A stretch of 39,036 bases of DNA from CAYOLL01 sp964404765 [NCBI: uncultured Gemmatimonadota bacterium] (GTDB lineage: Bacteria; 4572-55), in contig CAYOLL010000047.1 of the NCBI GenBank assembly GCA_964404765.1, positions 1 through 39,036 of the forward strand, written 5' to 3'. Numbering within the stretch: position 1 is the stretch's first letter; each line of letters begins with the position of its first letter. The notes under the pieces are model-generated. The model ran no database searches, was not told the origin of the DNA, and worked only from the letters and a program-made list of their open reading frames with translations. A program made the translations under genes and the position numbers. Shown here in pieces: positions 24,955 to 33,887 of this stretch.

Positions 24955-25258
24955 ATAGCAACCGCCCCTTTTGCGTGGCGATGTAGCCCAAACTGTTAAC
25001 CAATGCGCGTTGACGTTCAAATTCAGACGGATTGAGAACAAATATATCCAACCCATAGTTTCGATGCGGAAATAAGCGGCGCAACGCGAGACTTCTTTGG
25101 CGGGGCGACCCCGGTACATCCGCCACAACGAGCAGATCAATATCACTATTTGCAGTAGCGGTCCCGTCGGCTTGCGAACCAAAAAGATAAACTTGAGACG
25201 GGTTTACAGTAGCTACAACTTTTTGGAGAATCAATTGAATACGATCCAAATTTTGCAT
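24944..25258 (-). CDS. Minimal nucleotidyltransferase (MNT antitoxin)
   Basis: A 104-residue nucleotidyltransferase with the pol-beta motif GSQADGTATANSDIDLLVV (27-45): G27-S28 and the metal-binding D39 and D41 are present, and a third Asp occurs in YGLDIFVLNP. It is expected to transfer nucleotides to the partner HEPN toxin encoded immediately downstream. The ATG at 25258 is preceded by GGAG; the longer frame to 25414 reads through the upstream gene and is discarded. Confidence 0.85.
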   Translation of the reverse strand: MQNLDRIQLILQKVVATVNPSQVYLFGSQADGTATANSDIDLLVVADVPGSPRQRSLALRRLFPHRNYGLDIFVLNPSEFERQRALVNSLGYIATQKGRLLYVR

Positions 25259-25278
25259 AATTTCGTTGCTCCGATCAT

Positions 25279-25683
25279 CTAATGCTTCCGTACTCCAAGC
25301 AGACCCAGGATACCAACCGGAATAAGCAGCGTCCATTGCGGTAGGACGAGTAGCGTTGACGGCCCTGAGAACACAAGAGCCACGGTGACAAACACAAAGC
25401 CAAACAGCAGCCATAGCAGTGATACGAAATACGGAAGAGCGCCGGCAGATGTTCTACTGTTTGGACGAGCGCTCCAAATCAGCGCTGCCGCCGACAAAAT
25501 AAGGGTTACGGTCACGAGATGCCAGCAGGCGTAGAGAAGAAGGCTGACCGACTGAGGGATCGTTGAACGTAAGAGTGGCTCTTGAATCTCTGGTGTACCC
25601 GCAAACGTATGTAGCGCTGCGGTGAAGGCGGCGATCAGGCCGGAGGCTAGTAGTAAGCGATTGGTGTTCATTCCGGTCGGCAT
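25279..25683 (-). CDS. Four-TM membrane protein
   Basis: A 134-residue integral membrane protein with four hydrophobic segments: about 8-28, 48-68, 82-105 and 110-130. A conserved-looking motif, ACWHLVTVTLILSAAALIW, covers the second segment. The start may be at 25683 or at the second in-frame ATG at 25671. I do not recognise a specific function. It lies between the Rpn-type gene (43 bp upstream) and the MNT gene (20 bp downstream). Confidence 0.65.
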   Translation of the reverse strand: MPTGMNTNRLLLASGLIAAFTAALHTFAGTPEIQEPLLRSTIPQSVSLLLYACWHLVTVTLILSAAALIWSARPNSRTSAGALPYFVSLLWLLFGFVFVTVALVFSGPSTLLVLPQWTLLIPVGILGLLGVRKH

Positions 25684-25726
25684 CCTTAGCTATTTAGTTA
25701 CACATTTTATTTCTGTTTGTCGGAAA

Positions 25727-26599
25727 TTAAAGCGCGTCAAGTTGCGCCCGGCTTAAACCGGTGTATTTCATAATCTTTTCGATAGACTCGCCGTCGGACT
25801 TCATTTGGCGGGCAACATTGAGTTTGTTCTTCAACTCGCCTTTCGCTTCGCCTTCAGCCAAACCTTTTGTTTCGCCTTCATTAAAGCCGGTTTCGTAGGC
25901 GGTTTCGACCGCGCTTTTCATGTCCCAGTAGCGGATCAGGCTTTCGTCATAGACGGTGCGCTGTTCCGGGTTCATATTGGCGATCTCGGCAATCGTAAAC
26001 GCCCTTTGAAAAATCGGCTCGTTCAGAATCTGCGGAATGTGATCAAAGCTTTCCAGATTCTTTAAAAAATAAACCCACTTGTCAAAATGATTCGCTAATT
26101 CGTGCTCCTGCTTGACGAACAGCGGCATCTGCAAAAACTTAAAATGCAGCTTGTCGAAAAACAGTTCGCCGTCCTGATCACGCAAAGCCACATCCCGCCG
26201 AAATTTGCGCTTTTCTTCAGCCTCGTCATACTCAAAATCCAAAATCGCCACAAAATAGATGGCCGTCAGCTTAAAGTTCCAGTCGCCTTTTTCGGCCTGC
26301 TCCCGAATCGGAAAGGTGGCGTAAAACAACGACCGATCTTTAAAAAACTTCAGCTTGGCCTTTTGCATCTCGACGATAAAGCGTTCGCCCGATGCGCTGA
26401 CACAGTGTAGATCGAAAATAGCTTTGCGCTCATACGTAACATCGGGCAAATTCTCGGCGTTGCGAAACGTCAATTCGGCAATCTGATGCTGCGCCGGCAG
26501 CAACTGGTTGAGGAAGTCGATCAACAAATCGCGGCTGCCTTCTTCGCCAAACAGTTTCTTAAAACCAAAATCGGTGTAGGGATTGAAATAGCGTGACAT
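25727..26599 (-). CDS. Rpn/PD-(D/E)XK nuclease family transposase-like protein
   Basis: A 290-residue protein opening with the family hallmark RYFNPYTDFGFKKLFG, then the PD-(D/E)XK active site D63 (FDLHC) and E77-x-Q79 (VEMQK). The family is annotated as Rpn or PD-(D/E)XK nuclease family transposase; characterised members are DNA endonucleases that promote RecA-independent recombination. The C-terminal 50 residues carry the short repeats EGETKGLAEGEAKGE and a small helical tail (KYTGLSRAQLDAL) common to the family. GAGGTG precedes the ATG. It follows the sirtuin gene by 15 bp. There are no terminal inverted repeats, so there is no evidence that it is itself mobile. Confidence 0.9.
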   Translation of the reverse strand: MSRYFNPYTDFGFKKLFGEEGSRDLLIDFLNQLLPAQHQIAELTFRNAENLPDVTYERKAIFDLHCVSASGERFIVEMQKAKLKFFKDRSLFYATFPIREQAEKGDWNFKLTAIYFVAILDFEYDEAEEKRKFRRDVALRDQDGELFFDKLHFKFLQMPLFVKQEHELANHFDKWVYFLKNLESFDHIPQILNEPIFQRAFTIAEIANMNPEQRTVYDESLIRYWDMKSAVETAYETGFNEGETKGLAEGEAKGELKNKLNVARQMKSDGESIEKIMKYTGLSRAQLDAL

Positions 26600-26614
26600 G
26601 GCAGCACCTCGCGC

Positions 26615-27370
26615 TTAAAGCGTTTCAATCAGACTTTTGACCTCAGCGACTAATTTGGGCAGAATATCCCCGGCGTTTCCATTCAGATAAATATCGGTAA
26701 TGCGTTTGGTATACTGCGTTGGTTCGGGGTTGATTTCGATAATCATCGCGCCGTTTTCGCGGGCGATATCCGGCAGATAACAGGCCGGTGGCACAGCCCC
26801 GGATGTGCCGATCACGAGCATCACGTCGGCTTTCAGCGTGGCAGCGCGGGCGTTTTCGCGGGCATCAACGGGAATTGCCTCGTCAAAAAATACAAAGTTC
26901 GGCTTTAACACGGTTTGACAATCGGCGCAGTGCGGCGGCAGTTGGCTCAAAGCCACGCTTGCTGACGGATACAAGCGACTGCATTTGGGGCAGATGATAC
27001 TCTTGATTGTACCGTGAAATTCACACACAACCCGATTGCCGGCGTCCTGATGCAGATAGTCGATATTTTGGGTGATGATGCAATGCAGGCGATGCATGTG
27101 CTCCAGCTCGGCCAGGGCATAGTGGCCTGGGTTGGGTCTGGCGGCGCTGATCACGTCAAAAAACAAGTCCTTGACCAATTGCCAGCCTTCCAGCGGCTTA
27201 GCCATAAAACTACCGATGGTCAACAGTTCCGGGTCATACTTGCCCCACAAGCCGTCGGAGCCGCGAAAAGTGGGAATGCCGCTTTCGGCGGACATGCCCG
27301 CGCCGGTAAAGGCGACAACATAGTCGGCCTCTTTTAGCAATTTGGCCGTATCCCGAATTTTCTTTTCCAT
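26615..27370 (-). CDS. NAD-dependent protein deacylase, Sir2 family
   Basis: A 251-residue class III sirtuin: NAD-binding GAGMSAESGIPTFR (23-36), QNIDYLH (101-107), catalytic H119 (EFHGT) and a zinc site C127-x2-C130 ... C148-x2-C151. The motif after the zinc finger reads FFDEAIP, where most family members have FGE. It removes acyl groups from lysines using NAD. It starts at ATG 27370 with GGAAG upstream; a TTG at 27394 is less likely. It begins the run sirtuin, Rpn-type protein, four-TM protein, MNT, HEPN. Nothing suggests a defence-type Sir2 fusion. Confidence 0.92.
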   Translation of the reverse strand: MEKKIRDTAKLLKEADYVVAFTGAGMSAESGIPTFRGSDGLWGKYDPELLTIGSFMAKPLEGWQLVKDLFFDVISAARPNPGHYALAELEHMHRLHCIITQNIDYLHQDAGNRVVCEFHGTIKSIICPKCSRLYPSASVALSQLPPHCADCQTVLKPNFVFFDEAIPVDARENARAATLKADVMLVIGTSGAVPPACYLPDIARENGAMIIEINPEPTQYTKRITDIYLNGNAGDILPKLVAEVKSLIETL

Positions 27371-27392
27371 TTGGCTTCCATCCGTTTCCGGC

Positions 27393-27440
27393 AAAAAAAA
27401 ACAGCCCTCTTTTCGTCAGATGAAAAAATGGCTGCTTTTT
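27393..27440 (-). terminator. Rho-independent terminator after porV
   Basis: On the minus strand, an A-run and GCAGCC pair with GGCTGT and a run of nine T's, around a 23-nt loop. It starts about 20 nt after the porV stop, so it should end the porV transcript before the sirtuin gene. Confidence 0.7.
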
Positions 27441-27461
27441 CAGGAAAAACAAGCAAATTGT

Positions 27462-28484
27462 TTAAAACTCAAACACCAGCGAGAATTTTTTATTGTAATC
27501 TTGCAAGTCGCCGCCAGGAATAAAGGCAAAATCCAACCCGCCGTTATAACCGCCGAATTTCAGGCGGAAGCCACCGCCAAAAGTTGCGCCTTTCACTTGA
27601 CCCTCTTCGTCGCGGTAATAGCCAACGCGACCGGCAAACATTTTCATAAAATTGATTTCTGCGCCGCCGCTGAGAATCGCCTGCTCGCCGATTTGGGTAT
27701 TGATGTTTTCATCCAATTGGAGCAAGAGCTTGTTCAGTTCTGCAGCAATCGTAATATCCAATAGATCATCCGACCAGGCCTTATAAGCCAAACCCAAGCG
27801 CAAATTACGTGGCAGGACATCGGATTGCGCGGCGTCTACGTAGGAAATTTCCGGTCCCAAATTTTGAAGAACGATTGCGCCATTCAACCCTTTAATCAGC
27901 ATGTCGCGATAAAGCAGGCCCAAATCTACGGCAAAAGTGGTGCCGGAACCTTCATTGCCGGTATCTGCTTCCGAACCGGCGCCGCCATCGGCCAATTTGC
28001 TGTGAATGACCTTGATATTGAGCCCAACGCCCAAATGATTCATTAGCTTTGTGCCATAGCTCAGCGCCAGGGCATACTCATACGTGCTAAATTCGCCAAT
28101 TGGATCCGGACTGTCCGGCGAAGTGCGGATTTGTGTGCCGGTATTTAAATAATGCAAATGCGCTGAAAAAACACCCAAATCCGCAATCGGTCGGCTGTAG
28201 GCGGCATACGTCAAATACATATCGTCTGCGGCATCGCGCAGCCAAGGTGAATATTCCAGCGCCACATGTTGCTTATCCTGCATAAAGCCCAGTCCGCCGG
28301 GATTCCAAAAAGGCCCAAAGGCATCATCAGCAATTGCGGCAAATGAATTGCCCATGCCGTTTCCACGCGCGCCCGGCTCAATGGTCAGGAAAGGCACCGC
28401 AGCCACAGATACCTGCGCTGAAGCCGATGACGCCAGGCCAAGTAAGCAGGCACAAGCAGCTGCGAGTTGTTGTAATCTTTTCAT
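27462..28484 (-). CDS. porV: PorV/PorQ-family outer membrane protein (T9SS-associated)
   Basis: A 340-residue outer-membrane beta-barrel. After a signal peptide (1-23, ending ASSASA-Q) comes the family signature VAAVPFLTIEPGARGNGMG, then NPGGLGFM near residue 65, and alternating amphipathic strands to a C-terminal aromatic residue (SLVFEF). In the type IX system PorV carries cargo from the translocon to the PorU sortase. PorU is the next gene upstream (272 bp), supporting this role. The ATG at 28484 directly follows GGAGG; the upstream in-frame extension to 28556 is rejected. PorV versus PorQ cannot be separated with certainty by eye. Confidence 0.82.
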   Translation of the reverse strand: MKRLQQLAAACACLLGLASSASAQVSVAAVPFLTIEPGARGNGMGNSFAAIADDAFGPFWNPGGLGFMQDKQHVALEYSPWLRDAADDMYLTYAAYSRPIADLGVFSAHLHYLNTGTQIRTSPDSPDPIGEFSTYEYALALSYGTKLMNHLGVGLNIKVIHSKLADGGAGSEADTGNEGSGTTFAVDLGLLYRDMLIKGLNGAIVLQNLGPEISYVDAAQSDVLPRNLRLGLAYKAWSDDLLDITIAAELNKLLLQLDENINTQIGEQAILSGGAEINFMKMFAGRVGYYRDEEGQVKGATFGGGFRLKFGGYNGGLDFAFIPGGDLQDYNKKFSLVFEF

Positions 28485-28756
28485 AAAACCTCCAAAATTA
28501 AGTAAAAGTAGTGAATTTTCTGCCCAAAATATATGCGCTTTATCAAATTCTGTCAATTAAAGAATCTGTTCCAATCAGCCAAAGCAAGATAAATGCCAGC
28601 ATTTCCGCCGACATATTGTAAAACAAGTTCTGCTCGGTTTGAGTACACTAAGCCTTTATTTACCATACGCTAAAGCTCTCAACATTCTATTGAGGCCAAT
28701 AGCCGCGTGAGCCGCTTAATGCCGGTACACTCGTATATTTCTTGCGACAGGCCAGC
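28485..28756. other. porU-porV intergenic spacer
   Basis: No gene or strong hairpin seen. A separate porV promoter may lie here, but I cannot identify one reliably. Confidence 0.4.
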
Positions 28757-31700
28757 TCAATGGTGAATCATCAACTTGCCGACAAAGATGCGCTGTACCG
28801 GCCCGTCTTCGCTTTCGTAGTCAATCAACAATTTATACAGATAAACGCCGTTGGCAACAGCGTCGCCATCTTCATCGCGTCCGTCCCAGGCGATGCGGCT
28901 TTGGTTTGGAAAACCGGCGGCCGGTTCCGGCCCCAGCGTTTTAATGCGCCGACCGCTGACGGTAAAAATTTTGATAGTGGCTAAACAATTATCCTTGTTG
29001 ACTTTAAAAAGGAAATGCGTAGCGCCGGGAGTCGGGTTGGGATAATTAAACGCCTCGGAAATAGTTAAAGGCGCACTTTCTGTAAAATCGCGAATATCGA
29101 CATTATAGCTGGCAATCGCAGCATTATTCATATTGTCAATGGCCCGCAGTCGCAGTACATATTCACCATTATCCATTTCCGGAATTTGCCAGGTGAGAGT
29201 TCCCCGCCGATAATCGCCAATCTCATATTCAAAAAAACGGGTTAAATCCTCCTGGAAAATGGTTTCAACCGGATTTTGCGGATCATTGCGCTGCCGCACC
29301 AGATCAAACAACACGCCGGCTTCGCTAGCGCCGGCCAGATTGATGCCGGAGCTGTCTTCCAGGCTGACTTTTAACGTCGATTGCGGATAGATAATACCGG
29401 CATTGAGCATGAGCTGCCCATCCAATTCCACCTGAATCTCCGGGCCGCGCACATCGTTTGCCTGTGCGCCGCTGACAATGGGAATGCTGTCCACCGCGCC
29501 GGCCGCGTCGGTCTTGAGCGCCTCGCTCCAGGCATAGACGCTGACCCGGCCGTTATCGCCAAATTCCAGGTTGACCGGGACAAAAACCGTTTGATTAAAG
29601 CGCCCGTTTTTGACCTCAGCCTGGCCGCGGAAAATAGGTGTCCCCAGATGATCCCACGTTTCGCTAAAAGACCATTCATCACTCTTATAAAGGATCGTGC
29701 GGCGATTGGAAAACACGGTGATGTAGGCCGTCCCGTTAAAATCGGCCTGGAATTGTTCGCCCTCGTAGATTTCACCGGAAATTTGCATTCGGTTGGCCTG
29801 GGTAATCACCAGCCCGTCGGCCATTTTGACTTGCAATCGCGCCGCGCCCAGACGCTGGGCCGGATCGCCCATCAGTACATATTTGCTGCTGTTGATTTCG
29901 TTGCCGATAGAGATTTTACCGATGGCCAGCGCCTCGCCGATGCTGATGTACTCGGCGCCAAACAGCGCTTTGATAAAGCGGCTCTCCAGGACTTGATTGG
30001 GTGAGCCGTAGGTGGAGCGGATGCCGCCGATGGTGGCGATAGCGCCTTTGTCGCGCGCCAGCAGCAAATCCTCACCGATGCATTCCCGGCCATAATGATC
30101 ATAGTTGGAAATATCGCAGGAAAACGCGCACCACAGCATTTGCCTTCGTCCATTATCCAGCTGGGAAATGTTGTTGAGACTAAAAACGCTTTCGTCGGCC
30201 ATTTTGGGCGGCCCGCCGTGACCGGTATAACGCAGCATGAGCGCGCCGTCGGCAGCTTTTTCCATAAGATCCTGATTGGCTTTGGCTTTGGTGCGATTAT
30301 TCGGATCTAAAGCATACTCAGTCAAGAATATTTCATCATTATCAAAGTAGACCGGCATGTTTCGATTAATATCATCCTCTACGGTCGTAAAATAGATTTG
30401 ACTGGGACTGCAGCCGCTGGGCTGGCAGTAATCGTCGGCAATCGCAACGGTGCGGTTGCGCCAGACGCCCCATTCCGGATTCATCTCATAATCCAGGACT
30501 TTTTGGACGACCGCCTCCACTTCTTCTTCTGTTTCAGCCGGAAAGCGTCCGTTAATCATATCTACATTGCGTCCGGTGTTGAGCCAAACCAGCCAATCAT
30601 CTGTGGCCCAGCCGGTATTGCCGGGAACCTGAAACGTCGGAACGTGGTTTATAACCGGTGTACTATCCTGAACATAGTTGCGATAGTCAAGATTGGCATC
30701 GCTGACAAACAGAACGTAAACCGGGGGACGCGCCCAATTTTCGTAAGCGTAACGTAAAAAATTACGGATGCCGGCCGGGTCGGTGTAACCGCCGGAAAAC
30801 TCATCGTACACCTGCTTTGAATCTACCAACAGCACTTGCGGATTCGTTAGCGGCGCCGGTGTTGTTTGGTAAGCGCTGATCAGGCTTTGCCGGCGCCAGG
30901 CGGCTAACGGCGCCAATTCATCGTGATAGTCGGCCGGAGCAATAATCATATAATCAACCTGATAGCTGCCATCATGCAGCAGAGTGTTCGGAAACACAAC
31001 ACGTTCAGCCTGATTGACAGCTAAAAATCCGGCCTCGGAAGCCGCGCAATAAACACGCTGCCGGGTCGTAAAAACCGAGTCTTGAAAGCCGCTGCCCGGA
31101 TCAACTTCCAATGCAATCGGATTTAACGGGGCAGTGACATCCCACATCCGCACCGCGCCGGAAAAACCGGTCAACTGATACTGCGCGATGCGCTGATTGC
31201 CAAGCGGCGCGCGAAACTTCAGACGCTGATCTTTTGCCTTAAACTGACGGGCGTACTCCACGCTGAACCAGCCCAGATAAAGCTGGGCGGGGCGAGTGCC
31301 TGTGCCGCCATCCACCTGAATCCGCAAGCGATTATTGTTATTATTGACCCACTCGCCCGTATACGTCGCGTCATACGTGCCGAAACCGGACAAAAGCCCG
31401 GATGTACCCGCCAGCGGATCGTTGATATAAAAATTAAGTGTCGCGGCGGCCGACTCATCTTTCCACTGAATCGCCACGCGAAATGTCGATTGGTTGGACA
31501 AAGGCGACTTATCCGGCAACTCAAAGGGATAAAAAAAGTTCTCGCCGCCGACTTTGCCGCGGCCGACCAAAAAATCACCCACCCAGTCGTCGTCATTCAG
31601 CGCCGGCCCTTCTTGATAAAGCCAGTCAATATTTTTTTCATGATGAAACTTGTCGATAAAATAGGGCTCCGCTGTTAAGCCGGCGACGGTTGTTTGGCTG

Positions 31701-32845
31701 CGTGTCGTCAGACGCTTGGGCACACTCGGAAAATCGCCGCCCCAGGTCAACCAGTAATAATTGGCATTGGCATACGGATTTTCATAAAAATCTCGATTGC
31801 GGTTAAAGCCGAATTCATCATTGAATCCTGTTTGGGCCTGACCGTAAAATAAAATGTAGTCATTGCTTGAAAAACTGCCTGTTACTTTTGACGTAACAAT
31901 GGGCACTTCGCTATACGCTTGAGGCGTTATGGTAAGCGTTTCCGGCAATTGACGACCGCCATTCGTAAAAATCCGAACGGAACTCAAGTCGATTCCGTCA
32001 ATATTGGGAATACCGGCAGTCGTCAGATCGGCGCGGGTCAACTTATAGATTCCGTTGCGGTCTTTGTAGCGATCATTATCTTCATCATATTCATCTTGAA
32101 TTTTTAGCTTGACCCAATTAGTAGAATGATGGAAAATAACATCCGCTGCCGCTGAAAAGGCGCTGCCCGGTATAAATCGCCAGGCCGCGGCTTGCGCGGC
32201 ATTGATAAAAACCTGTTGATATAGCTTTTCCGCCAGCGGATCGGGCGGGGCCGGACGGAATGACTGCGCCTGCGTTACCGCTTGCCAATGCAGCGTTACT
32301 TCAATCTCGCTGCGAATAATAGCCGGGCCGCCGGGCTGGAACTGAACCGGAAAAACATCAACAGCAACGAATTGCTGATAGCGAAACATTTCCGGCTCGG
32401 AAACACGCACAAGCTCTTTTGAAGCGCTTTTCAGGTAATCGGACGGAGGCACGCGCCATTCCTCATGCGTCTGACCTGCGGCATCTATTTTGAGATAGGG
32501 GCCGGTTAGTGGCGGCGGGCCGGCTTTTTGCGAGGACGCCATGACTCGGGCAGTGGCCACTGCGTGTGAATTGGGGGGCAAGGCTATCAAAACCCGCTTG
32601 AATGGTATGATCGGCTGACCAGCCTGCTCATCAAAATCTGCCCCGGCAAAGCCGTAACGGGCAAAAGCGGTTCCATCCACTGTTTGCCCCTGAATTTCCA
32701 CAACAGGGACACTTACCCGGAAAACGCATACGTCCGGGCCGGCCTGAAGCAGGGTAACCGTTTGATTTGGCACAAGTTCCGCGCCAAAAGCGACTACAGA
32801 TATCAGGCAGAAAAATATAGCAATAGAGATAAGGCGCATTGTCAC
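28757..32845 (-). CDS. porU: Type IX secretion sortase PorU, gingipain-like C25 peptidase
   Basis: A 1362-residue exported protein. Signal peptide 1-22 (ending VVAFG-A); N-terminal Ig-like and barrel-type domains to about 640; C25 peptidase domain about 650-1000 with the dyad H876 in TGHGGPP and C910 in FSCDISNYD; an Ig-like region; and a C-terminal sorting-type tail beginning NYPNPTPGATHFLF with the FlgD-like motif IAWDGRDEDGDAVANGVYLYKL. PorU removes the C-terminal signal of T9SS cargo and attaches it to lipid at the cell surface. The GTG at 32845 has GGAGG at the best spacing; an ATG at 32839 is the alternative. The porV gene follows. All catalytic residues are intact. Confidence 0.92.
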   Translation of the reverse strand: MTMRLISIAIFFCLISVVAFGAELVPNQTVTLLQAGPDVCVFRVSVPVVEIQGQTVDGTAFARYGFAGADFDEQAGQPIIPFKRVLIALPPNSHAVATARVMASSQKAGPPPLTGPYLKIDAAGQTHEEWRVPPSDYLKSASKELVRVSEPEMFRYQQFVAVDVFPVQFQPGGPAIIRSEIEVTLHWQAVTQAQSFRPAPPDPLAEKLYQQVFINAAQAAAWRFIPGSAFSAAADVIFHHSTNWVKLKIQDEYDEDNDRYKDRNGIYKLTRADLTTAGIPNIDGIDLSSVRIFTNGGRQLPETLTITPQAYSEVPIVTSKVTGSFSSNDYILFYGQAQTGFNDEFGFNRNRDFYENPYANANYYWLTWGGDFPSVPKRLTTRSQTTVAGLTAEPYFIDKFHHEKNIDWLYQEGPALNDDDWVGDFLVGRGKVGGENFFYPFELPDKSPLSNQSTFRVAIQWKDESAAATLNFYINDPLAGTSGLLSGFGTYDATYTGEWVNNNNNRLRIQVDGGTGTRPAQLYLGWFSVEYARQFKAKDQRLKFRAPLGNQRIAQYQLTGFSGAVRMWDVTAPLNPIALEVDPGSGFQDSVFTTRQRVYCAASEAGFLAVNQAERVVFPNTLLHDGSYQVDYMIIAPADYHDELAPLAAWRRQSLISAYQTTPAPLTNPQVLLVDSKQVYDEFSGGYTDPAGIRNFLRYAYENWARPPVYVLFVSDANLDYRNYVQDSTPVINHVPTFQVPGNTGWATDDWLVWLNTGRNVDMINGRFPAETEEEVEAVVQKVLDYEMNPEWGVWRNRTVAIADDYCQPSGCSPSQIYFTTVEDDINRNMPVYFDNDEIFLTEYALDPNNRTKAKANQDLMEKAADGALMLRYTGHGGPPKMADESVFSLNNISQLDNGRRQMLWCAFSCDISNYDHYGRECIGEDLLLARDKGAIATIGGIRSTYGSPNQVLESRFIKALFGAEYISIGEALAIGKISIGNEINSSKYVLMGDPAQRLGAARLQVKMADGLVITQANRMQISGEIYEGEQFQADFNGTAYITVFSNRRTILYKSDEWSFSETWDHLGTPIFRGQAEVKNGRFNQTVFVPVNLEFGDNGRVSVYAWSEALKTDAAGAVDSIPIVSGAQANDVRGPEIQVELDGQLMLNAGIIYPQSTLKVSLEDSSGINLAGASEAGVLFDLVRQRNDPQNPVETIFQEDLTRFFEYEIGDYRRGTLTWQIPEMDNGEYVLRLRAIDNMNNAAIASYNVDIRDFTESAPLTISEAFNYPNPTPGATHFLFKVNKDNCLATIKIFTVSGRRIKTLGPEPAAGFPNQSRIAWDGRDEDGDAVANGVYLYKLLIDYESEDGPVQRIFVGKLMIHH

Positions 32846-33010
32846 GTTAAATCCTCCGGTAATTTATTTATGAAAGAAGAGTAGTGCATATTATTGATAA
32901 TACGCAAGAAAGATACCAATTAGGTATATCTTGCTACTGCAGCCCGGCGCAAATCTTTACAACCAAATTTTTGTCAAACTACCATTAAAGGTTAAGGAAA
33001 GCCTACCAAA

Positions 33011-33084
33011 TTGTCATTCTGCAAGAATCATTTTTGAATCAAGCACAGCGCTATTTTAAAAAAAAGATGCTTTCAGCATGACAA
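33011..33084. repeat. Imperfect inverted repeat (TTGTCAT...ATGACAA)
   Basis: Arms at 33011-33029 and 33066-33084 match at 16 of 19 positions as inverted repeats, with outer ends TTGTCAT/ATGACAA and a 36-nt loop. It resembles small dispersed hairpin elements, but no second copy is seen in the window. Confidence 0.55.
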
Positions 33085-33322
33085 CCTGCCTTATGCTTAA
33101 CTTAATGACATTGAAAATACGATCTTTGCATATTTCTCTTGCATTTTGTGCTATCCTCCCTATTTATAGTTAGTTATGAGCACAGCAGCACAGAACAATA
33201 ACGATGATCGTCTTCAAAAATACTTTCTTAAAACATTGCTTATTAGAGTCGATTGGCAAAAACTTTAAAGCTTTCTTCGATTTTAACCGTTATTTATTTG
33301 GAATTGAGGTTGTTCATTTTCA

Positions 33323-33351
33323 TTGACAAAATTTTAATTCAATTCTATATT
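33323..33351 (+). promoter_or_regulatory. Sigma70-type promoter for the response-regulator operon
   Basis: Perfect -35 TTGACA (33323-33328), a 17-bp spacer, and -10 TATATT (33346-33351, 5 of 6). It leaves a leader of about 130 nt before the first CheY-like gene. It is the only strong match upstream of the plus-strand genes. Confidence 0.6.
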
Positions 33352-33488
33352 TCTAAATTGTTCAAGGTCGATTAATGATGAAACCTCTACTAAACGATCT
33401 TTAACACAAATTAATTTGCGCAATTGGAAATCCCTGATAAAAGTTCACTCATTCAAAATTGTCGCTAATTTAAGGAAAGCTCGCTTAA

Positions 33489-33869
33489 ATGGCAAAAAAA
33501 ATTCTTATCGTTGATGATGAAGTTCATATTCGAGACATCATCCGCTTTCGTATGGAAGTGGAAGGGTTCGAAATTCTCGAAGCCAACAACGGTCGTAACG
33601 CGATCGAAGTGCTAACGAAAGAGCAGCCCAACATCATTGTTTTGGATGTGATGATGCCGGAGATGGATGGTTGGGAGGTTTGTCGATTTGTTCGCTCACA
33701 ACCGGACATTAGTAAAACGCCAATCCTGATGCTGACTGCTAAAACAGAGATACGTGATAAAATACATGGCATGCAAGCCGGCGCAAATGATTATTTAACC
33801 AAACCCTTTAGTCCAAACGAATTGGTTGTACGCGTCCAAAAATTACTGCAGGCTGCAGAATCACATTAA
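33489..33869 (+). CDS. Single-domain response regulator (CheY/PilH-like)
   Basis: A 126-residue stand-alone receiver with all conserved residues: acidic pocket D9/D10, phospho-acceptor D53 (VLDVMMPEMDG), T83 and K105 (YLTKPFSP). With no output domain it must act by protein-protein contact, as for CheY, PilG/PilH or DivK. GGAAAG stands before the ATG. A second receiver follows after 18 bp. A pilT gene is 3.8 kb further on, so a twitching-motility role is possible but unproven. Confidence 0.93.
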   Translation: MAKKILIVDDEVHIRDIIRFRMEVEGFEILEANNGRNAIEVLTKEQPNIIVLDVMMPEMDGWEVCRFVRSQPDISKTPILMLTAKTEIRDKIHGMQAGANDYLTKPFSPNELVVRVQKLLQAAESH

Positions 33870-33887
33870 AAATTTCGCCCAATAGCC

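Larger units (their letters stand above)
32846..33488. other. Divergent intergenic region between porU and the CheY-like genes
   Basis: 643 bp, AT-rich, without a convincing gene. It contains an imperfect inverted repeat at 33011-33084 and a good sigma70-type promoter at 33323-33351 directed right. A 30-codon reading frame at 33176 has no ribosome-binding site. The porU promoter should lie near 32880-32950 but is not clearly visible. Confidence 0.6.

Noticed and set aside
25727-26599. Insertion sequence based on the 'nuclease family transposase' name
   Set aside because: No terminal inverted repeats or target duplication around the gene; Rpn-type proteins are commonly chromosomal genes.
26615-27370. 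Sir2-based phage defence system (ThsA or DSR type)
   Set aside because: The protein is a short single-domain sirtuin with a normal zinc finger, not a long Sir2 fusion, and no sensor gene is paired with it.
33176-33268. 30-codon reading frame (MSTAAQNNNDDRLQKYF...) in the divergent intergenic region
   Set aside because: No Shine-Dalgarno sequence, no recognisable family, and it lies upstream of the likely promoter.
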